Source of the DNA: SELP01 sp035969385
GTDB lineage: Bacteria > Pseudomonadota > Alphaproteobacteria > Rhodobacterales > Rhodobacteraceae
DNA length: 64,000 bases
NCBI RefSeq assembly: GCF_035969385.1
Contig: NZ_JAYKKJ010000001.1
Coordinates: 186,001-250,000, forward strand
Direction of reading: 5' to 3'
In this document: positions 17,422 through 26,634 of the stretch, piece by piece
Position numbering within the stretch: the first letter of the stretch is position 1
How the letters are laid out: each line of letters begins with the position of its first letter
Made by a program: the position numbers and the translations under genes
The notes under the pieces: model-generated
What the model was told of the DNA's origin: nothing
Databases searched by the model: none
The model's input: the letters and a program-made list of their open reading frames with translations, nothing else

Positions 17422-18345
17422 TCATAGTTTTCCGAGAACGAATGAGAGGAGCAGCAGCATCTGACTGCTTCTTCTTTGGCGGTACACACCAGTTTGTCCA
17501 AATGCTAGCAGCCGCCTCAAGGTGCCAGATCGTCTCGCCTGGTTGAATGCATCCAGTATTTCTTGGTTCTGATCGAGAAACCTGTCTTTCAAAGGCACTA
17601 AAGACTCTTCAATCCTGTCGTTTCTCCTGCGATGGTCTCCCAAAAATAGGCGCTTAAGTCGCCGAACCTTTGATAGGATATCGTTGCTTTGACCGATTTG
17701 GTTGTTGGTGTGTTGACGATAGAGCACGAGAGGGTGAGAGTCATAGATAACCCTACCTCCCATGGCCGTAACGACTAGGTAGCACCACCAATCATGGACG
17801 ATTTCAGTGCAAAGGTGATGTTTTGCCTCCTGTAGGCATTCGAATGCTCCGCGATTCAGCATGATTGTATTTCCAGACGCAATGTTCTGAACGAGCGCGT
17901 TACCGAACCCAGGTGGGCGCCTCGGAATTAGCGATAGGTGCATAGTGCTTAGGTCTTCGTTCGCGACAAATGTGGCTCCGCAGGCCATCGTCGGTTCGTC
18001 TTCATGTTCTAGTAGCGAGACCTGGTAAGCGAGCTTGTCTTCAAGCCAAACATCGTCTTGGTCGCAAAATGCGACGAAGCTGGCTTCGTCCGGGACAAGA
18101 TCAAACATGCTGATGAAGTTCGCCGTCGAGCCCTTTCCAGGCCCTCTCACGATTCTAATATCTTTTTCTGGGTTTTCTAGGCAGATTTCAGTGAGTAAGT
18201 CAGGTGTACGATCATTCGACGGATCACAGGATACAACTAGCATCCAATCTGAGTGTGTCTGTTTGATTATGCTATCAATTTGATCCCTTATGAAACGTTC
18301 GCCGTCAAAGGCCGCCAGCAAGATGCAGACATGTTGGCTTCTCAT
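17422..18345 (-). CDS. Glycosyltransferase family 2
   Basis: 307 residues with a GT-A fold. The N-terminus CILLAAFDGERFIRDQIDSI binds the nucleotide sugar, and the acidic metal site is FCDQDDVW (residues 93-100). The sequence resembles rhamnosyltransferases of O-antigen and capsule loci, but donor and acceptor cannot be read from sequence. The start overlaps the end of the KpsT-type ATPase gene (4 bp), so it is the last gene of a kpsE-kpsT-glycosyltransferase operon on the minus strand and probably adds a sugar to the exported glycan. Confidence 0.85.
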   Translation of the reverse strand: MRSQHVCILLAAFDGERFIRDQIDSIIKQTHSDWMLVVSCDPSNDRTPDLLTEICLENPEKDIRIVRGPGKGSTANFISMFDLVPDEASFVAFCDQDDVWLEDKLAYQVSLLEHEDEPTMACGATFVANEDLSTMHLSLIPRRPPGFGNALVQNIASGNTIMLNRGAFECLQEAKHHLCTEIVHDWWCYLVVTAMGGRVIYDSHPLVLYRQHTNNQIGQSNDILSKVRRLKRLFLGDHRRRNDRIEESLVPLKDRFLDQNQEILDAFNQARRSGTLRRLLAFGQTGVYRQRRSSQMLLLLSFVLGKL

Positions 18346-19022
18346 TTCTGCCGACCTTCAGATCGGTTCGCGCTCATTGCATCTTCGTGTGCCTTTATCG
18401 CATCCTCGATGTCGTCAAAAAAGGTTGCCCGACCCTCCGTCAAAAGCACTGCTGTACTGCAGAGTTGTTTCAGCAGCGGCATCGAATGCGTGACTATTAT
18501 GGCAGATCTGTCTTTGGTTCGTTCTTGGAGCACTTTGGCACTTGTTTCCCGGAAGGCAGCATCCCCTACGGAGGTAACTTCATCAATCAAGTAGGTATCA
18601 AAATCGATACCCATGGAAAGGCCAAAGGCCAGCCGTGATCGCATACCTGCTGAGTATGTCCTGAAGGGTGCATTGAAGTGCGGCCCGATGTCTGAAAATT
18701 CGCGAACATAGCTGACGAGGTCGTCAGTGTCGACGCCATAGACTCGGCCGACAAATCGTACATTTTGAGCGCCGCTTAGATCAGGGTGAAAACTGCCGGC
18801 AAAGCCGACAGGCCACGAGATCGAGCCGGTGGATGTGATTTGTCCTTCGTCTGGATCTTCAATTCCCGCGATCATCCTGAGGAGTGTTGACTTCCCCGCG
18901 CCGTTTCGACCGAGGAGTGCGACCGAACTGCCGGTGGGCAGGGTGAGATCAATGCCGCGCGCGACGTACTTTCGCGTATTGCCAACCTTGTAGCTCTTCC
19001 AGAGGCCTTCGATATTGATCAT
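18342..19022 (-). CDS. kpsT: Polysaccharide ABC exporter, ATP-binding subunit (KpsT-like)
   Basis: 226 residues, typical of short KpsT/BexA-type ATPases. Walker A is GRNGAGKST (38-46), the signature YSAGMRSRL (from 123), Walker B YLIDE (144-148), and the switch His sits in VTHSM. The YSAGM signature instead of LSGGQ is characteristic of polysaccharide exporters. It is one base away from the KpsE-like gene and its stop overlaps the glycosyltransferase start. It is expected to power export through the KpsM-type permease encoded divergently at 20389. Confidence 0.9.
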   Translation of the reverse strand: MINIEGLWKSYKVGNTRKYVARGIDLTLPTGSSVALLGRNGAGKSTLLRMIAGIEDPDEGQITSTGSISWPVGFAGSFHPDLSGAQNVRFVGRVYGVDTDDLVSYVREFSDIGPHFNAPFRTYSAGMRSRLAFGLSMGIDFDTYLIDEVTSVGDAAFRETSAKVLQERTKDRSAIIVTHSMPLLKQLCSTAVLLTEGRATFFDDIEDAIKAHEDAMSANRSEGRQK

Positions 19023-19023
19023 T

Positions 19024-20217
19024 TTAGCGACGGTCCGCGAGTGTGTAGCCGACGAGAGCAGCCGAGACCCAAGTCAACAGGTAGGCTGCTGCCAAAAGTA
19101 GCAGAGTTGTCCAGCGGCGGGGATAACGGGCCTCGCTTGCGCTCGTCGGGTTGACATATGCAGCAAGATAACGGGATTGGCGCCTTGCTTCGGTCTGTGC
19201 GAGTTCGTGGGCCGCAAGAGCGCTTAGATATGCCTGTTCCGCAAATTCGCGGTCAACCAACAGGCTTTCATACTCACCGATCAGCTTCGACAAGCCGCCG
19301 TTGGTGCCATTCTCGTCAAATCTCAAGCGTTCTTCATCAATGCGCGCCTGTATGACCTCTACTCTGGAACGTGCTTGGTCAAGGCGAGGATCGCCTGATC
19401 TTGTGCTGTCAGTCAGGAGGTCGAGTTCTATCAGAGCCTCGGATAGCTGAGTTTGGAGGGCAGTCAAAAGTCCAGACTGAACGCCAATTTCGGTTTGTGG
19501 ATCGGCGATTTGGTTTCGCGAGCGAAACTCGGTCATCGCTTGTCGAGCTGCTCGAAGCCTTTCCAAGGACTGGGCCAGCTCAGATGAAGCATATCTGGTG
19601 GCATCATCGCGGGCGGTTGCCGCGAGCGAGTTGATCATCTCCGTGCTAATAGCCTTGATTTCGGAGGCAATGAGAGTGGCACTCTCGCTGTCAAAGGCCT
19701 TCACCCGGATTTCGATTAATCCTGTGCTTCGATCGTAGTTCACGAGGATCATACGCTCAAGGTAGTCCACTAGGTCCTCGACAGAACCGTTGGGGTCAAA
19801 CGCAAAGACAGGATCAGTATCGTATCCTCTTGAGTAGATTGATCGGAGGTCTACGTTCGCATCTAGGCGCTCGACAAGCTCCTGGCTGCGAATGAATCGA
19901 TAAAGGACATCAGTATCGGAGGAGCTTGAACCGCCCAGGGCCTGCAAACCACCCAAGAGGTCAAGGGTCGGCGATAGTTCCTCGGAGCGAACGGAAAATG
20001 CCACGTCTGATGAGAACTGGTCTTCAGCGCGGGCGAACATATAGTAGGCTGTCAGCAAACTGGGAACCAGAACCCAAATCACGAAACTCCAGAGCAGCAG
20101 CCGGTGGCGAAACTTCCATCGCGGCTTTCTCGAGTTTGGCGTTGGCTGCTTCGAGCTCGCACGTTCCGTCGATTTCTGGTCCAGCTCGGAAGCGGTCTCA
20201 CTTCGAACGTCCGTCAT
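19024..20217 (-). CDS. kpsE: Capsule polysaccharide export inner-membrane protein (KpsE/BexC/CtrB-like)
   Basis: 397 residues from ATG 20217. It has an N-terminal membrane helix (LLLWSFVIWVLVPSLLTAYY), a long periplasmic region with coiled-coil helices (SLERLRAARQAMTEFRSRNQ), and a C-terminal helix (TTLLLLAAAYLLTWVSAAL): the two-helix polysaccharide co-polymerase plan. The frame is open to 20412, but that longer version would overlap the divergent permease start, and GGGGA lies just before 20217. It links the ABC exporter to the outer-membrane channel; no KpsD/Wza-type channel gene is present here. Confidence 0.85.
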   Translation of the reverse strand: MTDVRSETASELDQKSTERASSKQPTPNSRKPRWKFRHRLLLWSFVIWVLVPSLLTAYYMFARAEDQFSSDVAFSVRSEELSPTLDLLGGLQALGGSSSSDTDVLYRFIRSQELVERLDANVDLRSIYSRGYDTDPVFAFDPNGSVEDLVDYLERMILVNYDRSTGLIEIRVKAFDSESATLIASEIKAISTEMINSLAATARDDATRYASSELAQSLERLRAARQAMTEFRSRNQIADPQTEIGVQSGLLTALQTQLSEALIELDLLTDSTRSGDPRLDQARSRVEVIQARIDEERLRFDENGTNGGLSKLIGEYESLLVDREFAEQAYLSALAAHELAQTEARRQSRYLAAYVNPTSASEARYPRRWTTLLLLAAAYLLTWVSAALVGYTLADRR

Positions 20218-20388
20218 GCGAAATCCCCGGTTGTGGTCCGTAGAGGGAGTTATCGCTTCATCCGTGCAGTTCGCAAGCCCAAGGCGGTCTTTTGGTCGGC
20301 ACAGTGTTGCTGGAGGGTTCCCCAAATCGTTGAGAAACCCTCGGATATGACTTAGTGCAGACGGAGTTGTTCTTCTGGGAAGTAGACT

Positions 20389-21174
20389 TTGGCAAAGATC
20401 GGACGTCTTCATGTGACCACCGCGCGAGCTGTCGTTGCGTTGATCTTGAGGGAAATGGCAACAACCTACGGACGATCCCCGGGGGGCTATGTTTGGGCCA
20501 TTGCCGAACCCGTCGGAGCCATTGCAGTCTTAAGTGTCGCGTTCTCCATAGCGTTCCATGCGCCATCTTTGGGTAGCAACTTCCCCTTGTTCTACGCGAC
20601 CGGTTATCTGCCTTTCATGATGTACTCCGATCTTGCCGCCAAAGTCGCCACATCAATTCGGTTCTCCCGTCCGCTCCTGTTCTACCCTCGTGTCACATAC
20701 ATTGATGCGATCATCGCACGTTGGATCCTGAATGCTTTGACCCATATGCTGGTCTTCGCGATCGTCGTGTCAGGAATTGCGGTGGCCTACGGTGTACAAC
20801 TGCAAATTCGATTTGAATCCGTCGCGCTCTCGTTGTTTCTTGCAGGCATGCTTGGTGGCAGCGTCGGTGTCATGAATTGCTTCATGTTCATGCGGTTCCC
20901 GCTTTGGGAGCGGCTATGGGGGATCGCGAACCGACCACTATTCATCATATCAGGGGTCTTCTTCGTATTTGAGAGCATACCGGATCCCTACAGGGGGTTC
21001 CTTTGGTACAACCCGATTGTTCATCTGGTCGGTTCAATGCGGCATGGACTCTACCCCGACTATCGCGCCGACTATGTCAGTCCAGCGTATGTGCTTGGAG
21101 TCAGTCTAGTCGTTCTTGTCGTCGGCCTGCAACTGCTACAGAGATTTCACAAGGAACTCATAAACCAACGGTAG
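20389..21174 (+). CDS. kpsM: Polysaccharide ABC exporter permease (KpsM/BexB-like)
   Basis: 261 residues with six predicted membrane segments and the ABC-2 export architecture. The start segment VTTARAVVALILREMATTYGRSPGGYVWA is typical of KpsM/BexB, as is the conserved NPIVHLVGSMRHGLYPDY near the C-terminus. With the KpsT-like ATPase it should translocate a lipid-linked polysaccharide across the inner membrane. It is divergent from the kpsE-kpsT operon; the 171-bp gap 20218-20388 must hold promoters for both directions. Confidence 0.9.
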   Translation: MAKIGRLHVTTARAVVALILREMATTYGRSPGGYVWAIAEPVGAIAVLSVAFSIAFHAPSLGSNFPLFYATGYLPFMMYSDLAAKVATSIRFSRPLLFYPRVTYIDAIIARWILNALTHMLVFAIVVSGIAVAYGVQLQIRFESVALSLFLAGMLGGSVGVMNCFMFMRFPLWERLWGIANRPLFIISGVFFVFESIPDPYRGFLWYNPIVHLVGSMRHGLYPDYRADYVSPAYVLGVSLVVLVVGLQLLQRFHKELINQR

Positions 21175-21246
21175 CGTCGATTCAAAAACGAGTCCTCCAG
21201 ACATGATTTGAGGGTTCTGGAGGGCCGTCGGAATGCGTTGATGGGG

Positions 21247-21966
21247 TCAACCCGTAGCCCTGGTGGGCTGCAGAAAACATGTCCGCCGTCGCTTCTTTTC
21301 GGTGCGGTAGTAGTCATCAAGATACTGTCGATCTCCAACCGGAAGCAGGTCCCAGTCGGCCCAGATGCAGTCGTAACCAACAACCGCGGCCATGGCCTCC
21401 GTTGCGGCGGGTGAAGGAATTCCGACCATCGCAACCTCTTGCCCTGGAATCTGCTCGACCGTGTTGAGCTCGTTGTCCGTCCGCTCACGTGTCAGGATGA
21501 TTACAGAATAGTCTCTCAGCGCAAATTCACCGTCGATAACGATCAGTTTTGGTCCAAGTTGGCTCGCAAGATTGAGCAGGCGTTGGTGCTCCATCGTATG
21601 GTAGAAAATCCCAAGGAGACTGACGATATCAAACCTCTCACCTGCTGCTACCATGCTCTCCATCGTCGTGAGCATCTCGCCGACTTGCAGGTCAATCGCG
21701 TGTGAATAGGATTGGACAGGGAACTCGCGGAACCGCTGCACCAATTCGCTCCGGGCTTCAATCCCGATGACCTCACGAGCACCTGCCGCCGCATATGCCA
21801 TGCACCAACGGCCGTCGTGTGCAGCAATATCTAGTATCCGGGCGCCAGCGATCTCTGACTTGATCGGTTCGATAAACATACGATGTCGCTTGTTCAGGCG
21901 CTGAATGTCACCCTTTCGGAAATGGTAAGAGGGCACATTTCTCAAGAAACGAAAGAAGCCAGCCAT
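21247..21966 (-). CDS. Class I SAM-dependent methyltransferase
   Basis: 239 residues. Motif I is ILDIAAHDGRWC (from residue 44) and the acidic residue binding the SAM ribose is in IGIEARSEL. The FDIVSLLGIFYHTMEH segment is the usual post-motif region of glycan and small-molecule methyltransferases. The substrate is unknown, but its place beside capsule-type export genes suggests methylation of the polysaccharide or a precursor. It ends 72 bp from the convergent permease gene. Confidence 0.75.
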   Translation of the reverse strand: MAGFFRFLRNVPSYHFRKGDIQRLNKRHRMFIEPIKSEIAGARILDIAAHDGRWCMAYAAAGAREVIGIEARSELVQRFREFPVQSYSHAIDLQVGEMLTTMESMVAAGERFDIVSLLGIFYHTMEHQRLLNLASQLGPKLIVIDGEFALRDYSVIILTRERTDNELNTVEQIPGQEVAMVGIPSPAATEAMAAVVGYDCIWADWDLLPVGDRQYLDDYYRTEKKRRRTCFLQPTRATG

Positions 21967-22194
21967 CCAATTGTCCCATCAAGCTGTTATGTGCGCGGGG
22001 AATGAAGCCCGATTGTCCGAAGCAATGCCCACAACAACCACCGTGGCGCCCATCCCTGACTGCACACAATGGCCTTTCAATCGATATGCACCACACATAG
22101 ACCACTGCTACACGTAACGCAACGGTGGGTTGATTTACGATGCATTAACCTTGCCTCAATAGCGTGCGACAGGAACGAACAGGAGGTTCGAAGT

Positions 22195-22440
22195 ATGGAC
22201 CATAGTTGGATCCAAGAGGTCTTGTCAGATCTTGCGACAGCCGCCTTCCGGTCTGGATTGACACGGACTGCAGAGGAACTCAAGAATACTGAACTGATGT
22301 ACCTCGTCGAAACGGCTCAAGAAGGACCGGAAACACTGGAAGTCGGCAACCGCTTTCCGCATCTAGGGTGCAATGTTATCCAATTCCCTGAACGTCGAGT
22401 TGCGCGAACAAGTTGTCAGCCGCCAATCGGGGCGCCCTAG
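22195..22440 (+). CDS. Small conserved-looking protein, unknown function
   Basis: 81 residues. ATG 22195 has a perfect AGGAGG 8 nt upstream, so translation is likely; the frame extends upstream but without such a site. The N-terminal 45 residues are helical and amphipathic (WIQEVLSDLATAAFRSGLTR), the rest polar. I do not recognise a family. It stands alone between the methyltransferase and the lipoprotein gene. Confidence 0.55.
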   Translation: MDHSWIQEVLSDLATAAFRSGLTRTAEELKNTELMYLVETAQEGPETLEVGNRFPHLGCNVIQFPERRVARTSCQPPIGAP

Positions 22441-22580
22441 GGTGGCAATCTAGATATTCGTGCCTTCTTGGCGCAAGAGGCGAGTTGAACAGCAATAAGA
22501 CTCTAAGAACAACTGGATCGACTGGATTTGCACTGCCGGGCGATCTGAACTGAACCGCTAGAAAGCTGCTGGAGGCTGCA

Positions 22581-23207
22581 ATGGGGTATGAACTGAACAA
22601 GTCAAAGCGGGTCCTGCCGTGTATTGCCTTGGTCGCTTTTTCCTTGACAGGTTGCGGAGGTAGTTCGACCGGCAGTACGCCCATCGAAAGCCTTTACGAT
22701 AGTCGTGTGAGTGAGTTGGCGACAGCAAGGTCGGATGCGATGGCATTGGGACGAGAAGACACGGTTGCACTTCCAACCTCTGGTAGCGCGACCTACGAGG
22801 GGGACATGAGATTGGACGTCTCACCCACCGCCGGACCAGATCGATCCATAGTCGGTGATTTCTACATTGATGTCTCATTCGCTGCCGGCAACAGCAGCGC
22901 ATTTGACGGTGCAGCGTCCGGCTTTATTGACAGCAACGATCAGGACTACTCCGGAACTCTGATCATTTCGGGTGGGCAGATTTTTCGGCTGGTCAATCCG
23001 GCAGCTGGCGCAACCCTCGATAGCTTTATCGATGGTGACCTTATTGGTCCCAATGGTGAAGTCATTTCCGTGGATGGTCTGACCATTGGCGATCTCTATG
23101 GTTTGGGATACACCTTTGTGGTCGGTGATGTGATCGGCGACGCAATGGTCGACGGAGTGGCTGCGGACTTGTCCGGTGAGTTTCTTGGGGTTCAGGGGGC
23201 ACCGTAG
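22581..23207 (+). CDS. Predicted lipoprotein, unknown function
   Basis: 208 residues. A type II signal peptide ends in the lipobox LTGC (Cys25), so it should be lipidated and sit in the outer or inner membrane. ATG 22581 is preceded by GGAGG at 22571-22575. The mature part is Gly/Ser/Asp-rich with alternating beta-like segments (GTLIISGG, LSGEFLGVQG) reminiscent of the small beta-barrel domain of transferrin-binding-like surface lipoproteins; that resemblance is weak and only by eye. No neighbours of known function. Confidence 0.6.
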   Translation: MGYELNKSKRVLPCIALVAFSLTGCGGSSTGSTPIESLYDSRVSELATARSDAMALGREDTVALPTSGSATYEGDMRLDVSPTAGPDRSIVGDFYIDVSFAAGNSSAFDGAASGFIDSNDQDYSGTLIISGGQIFRLVNPAAGATLDSFIDGDLIGPNGEVISVDGLTIGDLYGLGYTFVVGDVIGDAMVDGVAADLSGEFLGVQGAP

Positions 23208-23455
23208 GGCATCGTGAACCAAGGTGGATCTCACACGTCTCGTGGATAAAGGCGTCTAGGTCCTTCTCAGTGCAAATCAATCTGCGGGCCTTGGCAGCCT
23301 GTCCTGCGGAACCGGGCTGCCGACCGGTTGCCCTTTGTCGCGGCTCCTGGGTAATCACGTAGTGTTCACTGGCGTGTCAAATTTAGGTCACATTTCTGGT
23401 TTTGGTTAGCAATCCGTTACCAGGTTCTCTGTTTTTTCGAAGAATTGGAGGACAC

Positions 23456-23713
23456 ATGCCAGACTTTGAATCCCAAACAATAGAGCTTTGTGATGCATTC
23501 ATGGATGCCGCGGAGCGTGGAGAGTTTGACGCCGTAGCAACAAACTTGACACACATTGTCGAATTTGCTGCCTGCATGGTCGCCAGATCGGGGAAACGTG
23601 AGTTGTCCTTTCCCATCTTCGCGGCCGCTCGAGCCATCGAGAACTGTTTCGATAGTGTAGGACAGTTCGGCCAACGCAGTCGCGCAAATGTTGTTGAGTT
23701 TAGGCTAGGCTAG
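23456..23713 (+). CDS. Small helical protein, unknown function
   Basis: 85 residues from ATG 23456, with GGAG 5 nt upstream. The whole sequence is predicted helical with several Ala/Glu/Phe-rich segments (LCDAFMDAAERGEFDAVA). No motif recognised. It is A+T-rich, isolated, and followed by more than 800 bp without a gene. Confidence 0.4.
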   Translation: MPDFESQTIELCDAFMDAAERGEFDAVATNLTHIVEFAACMVARSGKRELSFPIFAAARAIENCFDSVGQFGQRSRANVVEFRLG

Positions 23714-24527
23714 ACACTTCCTGCTTCGGCCCATGGTTTCGATCCGGGGTGCGTTTAAGGGGGCAAGCAATGCTTGGAGCTTGGTCTTCCTGCGATGGTT
23801 GGTCGCGCACCGGCTCCGAGGGACTTTGGTAATGCCACCGGGGCGGGGACGAGGCTGCCGATGACGCGGTCCCGCCTTTCCGCACTTGGCGTGTGCCAAT
23901 CGATCCGCCTCCAACACTTGGATCGGATTAGGGCTAATCTGTGACCGGAAGCGTACTTCGTTCTGATGTAGAGTTTTCTCACTCGTGACATAGGTTTCGG
24001 GGTCCTCTTAAGAAAGGATTTACCCTTTCACGGAAGACTTTGTCAGGTTCCGAAGTTTTGGAAAAGATGCCAGATGCCCAGTGATTCCCTCGTGATGAGC
24101 AAATCCCCAAGAGTTCTCGGCAATTCAGTCGCCCTTGGCGCCGCGGATGAAGCGCAAAGCCAGTTGCCCGCGCTCGACCTTTGGTCCGACGGTGAGGCTG
24201 ATCATGTCGGGATACGGTTTTCTCTTTGGATGCTGACGGTTCGAGACAAACAGAAAGATTGACTGGTCCGGGTTCGGTGGCATTGGTCACTCGAGGACGA
24301 GGTGTTTGCTCGCGGTGTGTTCTTGTCCATCGAGTTTCGGGGCGACGGCGACATTCTTGTCGCGAGTGACGCGACCGGAGCAAAGTGAAGCGAGCCAGGT
24401 TGCTGACAAATTGGAGACAAATTCGTTCTTCGAACGTGGTTTTCGATCAGGCAATCGTTTTGGTATTGATGGGTGCTGGACCATCATGGAATGATTGAGC
24501 GCCCACATTAGACTGGAGGCCTGGCTG
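23714..24527. other. 814-bp stretch without a supported gene
   Basis: Several short frames occur on both strands (for example 24074-24262 plus and 23979-24383 minus) but none has a ribosome site, recognisable motif or consistent codon use. The region directly before 24528 must contain the promoter and ribosome site (GGAGG at 24515-24519) of the RTX metalloprotease gene. It could also hold decayed insertion-sequence DNA. Confidence 0.4.
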
Positions 24528-26555
24528 ATGGCAACGACGACATCTTCGGACGGAACCCCCACGAACGGATCGGATCCGTGGATCGACAGCCTTGTTTGGG
24601 GCGGTCATTGGACGGACGCTGGCGGCATCGTAACCATCACCTATTCGATTGAATCCGGCACGCCACCAAGCGGGCTGTTCGACACCACCGGAGATGGTGC
24701 TGCATGGTTTGCTTACGAGATCGCGGCTTTGCAGGCCGCTTATGCAGCATGGGAAGCGGTCGCGAACATCGAGTTCCAGCTGGTCACCAGTAACGCCAAT
24801 ATCGAGAACTGGCTTGGATCGGCTGCCCAGGTTGGCGCACTTGGTTGGCATAACATCCCGATAAACAACGCGGCCATGCCGCTCTATGGGGTGTTCAGCA
24901 ATGAAGGCACAGGCTGGACTTTGTCCGGGTTGCAATCTGGTGGCTATGGTTTTGTGACGCTCATTCACGAGATCGGCCATGGCTTGGGCCTTGCCCATCC
25001 GCACGACGGCGGCAGTTCAATCGACGCGACGAATTTCCCGGGCGTGACTTCTCCATTCGGTGACTTCGGTGATTACGACCTGAACCAGGGCATCTGGACC
25101 ACGATGTCCTACAACGATGGCTGGCAAACCGAGTATCCGACGTTTTTCGATGCCAACTATGGTTGGCAGGCCACGCCGATGGCTTTGGATATTGCGGCGA
25201 TCCAGGAACTATATGGGGCGAACACGACCCATGCGTCGGGGAACGATACCTATAGTATGCCGGACGCAAATGGCGCGGGAACCTTTTGGTCTTGCATCTG
25301 GGATACCGGCGGCAATGACACCATCAGCCATGCGGGCGGTACCAATGCGGCCGTCATCAACCTGAATGATGCCCCGCTTGCGGCAGACCCGGCCAATGCG
25401 GGCGGGTTCGTGTCATATGCCGATGGGATCATCGGTGGATTCACCATCGCCAACGGTGTGATGATCGAAAACGCGATTGGCGGCAATGCCGCCGACCACA
25501 TCACCGGCAACGAAGGTAACAACTCGCTCAACGGTGGTGCCGGTAACGACACGATCCTGGGCGAGGACGGGGATGATACCCTGATCGGCGGGTTGGGCAC
25601 CGACTACCTGTATGGTGGGGGGGGGGATGATGTCTTCATGGCCGGTCTTGGCGACGATAGAGTCTATGGCGGATCCGGAAATGATAGAGTCGAGGATTAT
25701 TTCCTTGATGAGACTAGCCAAGCGGTAGTCTACGGCGAAGACGGTGTTGACACGTTCTATTTCTCGGCCTTCGCCTCCATTGCAGAGCTACTTGACGGCA
25801 CGGTTCTAACCGACTTGGGAGGTGGAGCTGTTCAGTTCCAAGAGAACAATAACACAGACAATTCATTGGTGCTCTACGACGTCGAACAGGTAGCTGTCGG
25901 GTCGATCACCGATGGCCCAATCGAAACGATCTCGATGGAAGGCCTCCTGGATTTGGCGACTGGACCAGCCACGTTGAATGGCACCGCTGGGGCCGATAGC
26001 CTTCTTGGCGGTTCTGGTCGCGATTGGATTGAGGGTCTTGGTGGTTCAGATTTCCTAGACGGTCACGGCGGAGACGACGTTCTCTTTCTTGGCGACGGCA
26101 ATGATCGAGGTATCGGTGGTCCTGGCGACGACATTCTTCATGGTGAGGCCGGTGGCGATCGCATGTCAGGCGGCAGTGGCAATGATGAGATCTATGCAGG
26201 CGACGGAAACGATCACCTGAACGGTGGGAGTGGGGACGACAGCCTATATGGTGGGGCCGGTGATGATTGGATATCAGGGGGAGACGGAGATGACACCCTG
26301 TCTGGTGGAGTTGGAAACGATGTCTTCGTCTTTCTTGACATGACATCGGCCACCCAAGATGTAATTGTAGATTTCGAGGATGGCGTTGATATCATCCAAA
26401 TATCATTCAATGAGTATCTTGGTCAGTCTGGGCAACTGGATGACATAGTCGTGTCGCAGGACGGGGCAAACACTCTGCTGAGCTACGGAAATTCGACGAT
26501 TACGCTCTTGGGTGTCAACTCAACTGAAATCGACGGCAACGATTTCTTGATCTGA
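24528..26555 (+). CDS. Serralysin-type RTX zinc metalloprotease (M10B-like)
   Basis: 675 residues from ATG 24528, with GGAGG 8 nt upstream. The zinc site HEIGHGLGLAHP (His147, Glu148, His151, His157) and the Met-turn MSY (Met193) define a metzincin protease. Two blocks of RTX nonapeptides (GGxGxDxUx) at about residues 320-385 and 490-600 bind calcium and mark it for type I secretion; the extreme C-terminus is the expected secretion signal. It is larger than classical ~480-residue serralysins because of the second RTX block. A run of ten G at 25617-25626 lies inside the first RTX block. No inhibitor or secretion genes are adjacent. Confidence 0.9.
   Translation: MATTTSSDGTPTNGSDPWIDSLVWGGHWTDAGGIVTITYSIESGTPPSGLFDTTGDGAAWFAYEIAALQAAYAAWEAVANIEFQLVTSNANIENWLGSAAQVGALGWHNIPINNAAMPLYGVFSNEGTGWTLSGLQSGGYGFVTLIHEIGHGLGLAHPHDGGSSIDATNFPGVTSPFGDFGDYDLNQGIWTTMSYNDGWQTEYPTFFDANYGWQATPMALDIAAIQELYGANTTHASGNDTYSMPDANGAGTFWSCIWDTGGNDTISHAGGTNAAVINLNDAPLAADPANAGGFVSYADGIIGGFTIANGVMIENAIGGNAADHITGNEGNNSLNGGAGNDTILGEDGDDTLIGGLGTDYLYGGGGDDVFMAGLGDDRVYGGSGNDRVEDYFLDETSQAVVYGEDGVDTFYFSAFASIAELLDGTVLTDLGGGAVQFQENNNTDNSLVLYDVEQVAVGSITDGPIETISMEGLLDLATGPATLNGTAGADSLLGGSGRDWIEGLGGSDFLDGHGGDDVLFLGDGNDRGIGGPGDDILHGEAGGDRMSGGSGNDEIYAGDGNDHLNGGSGDDSLYGGAGDDWISGGDGDDTLSGGVGNDVFVFLDMTSATQDVIVDFEDGVDIIQISFNEYLGQSGQLDDIVVSQDGANTLLSYGNSTITLLGVNSTEIDGNDFLI
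25617..25626 (+). repeat. G10 homopolymer inside the RTX protease gene
   Basis: Ten consecutive G residues encode Gly-Gly-Gly plus the first base of an Asp codon in frame (codon 364 onward). Slippage by one or two bases would shift the frame and remove the second RTX block and the secretion signal, so the tract could act as an on/off switch. Confidence 0.8.
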
Positions 26556-26634
26556 TGAGAACAGCAAGCGCGCCCCTGGCCCAAACGTTCTCTGTCCTTC
26601 TGTTGGGCCTATTGGAGATGACGAACGTTGGAGC

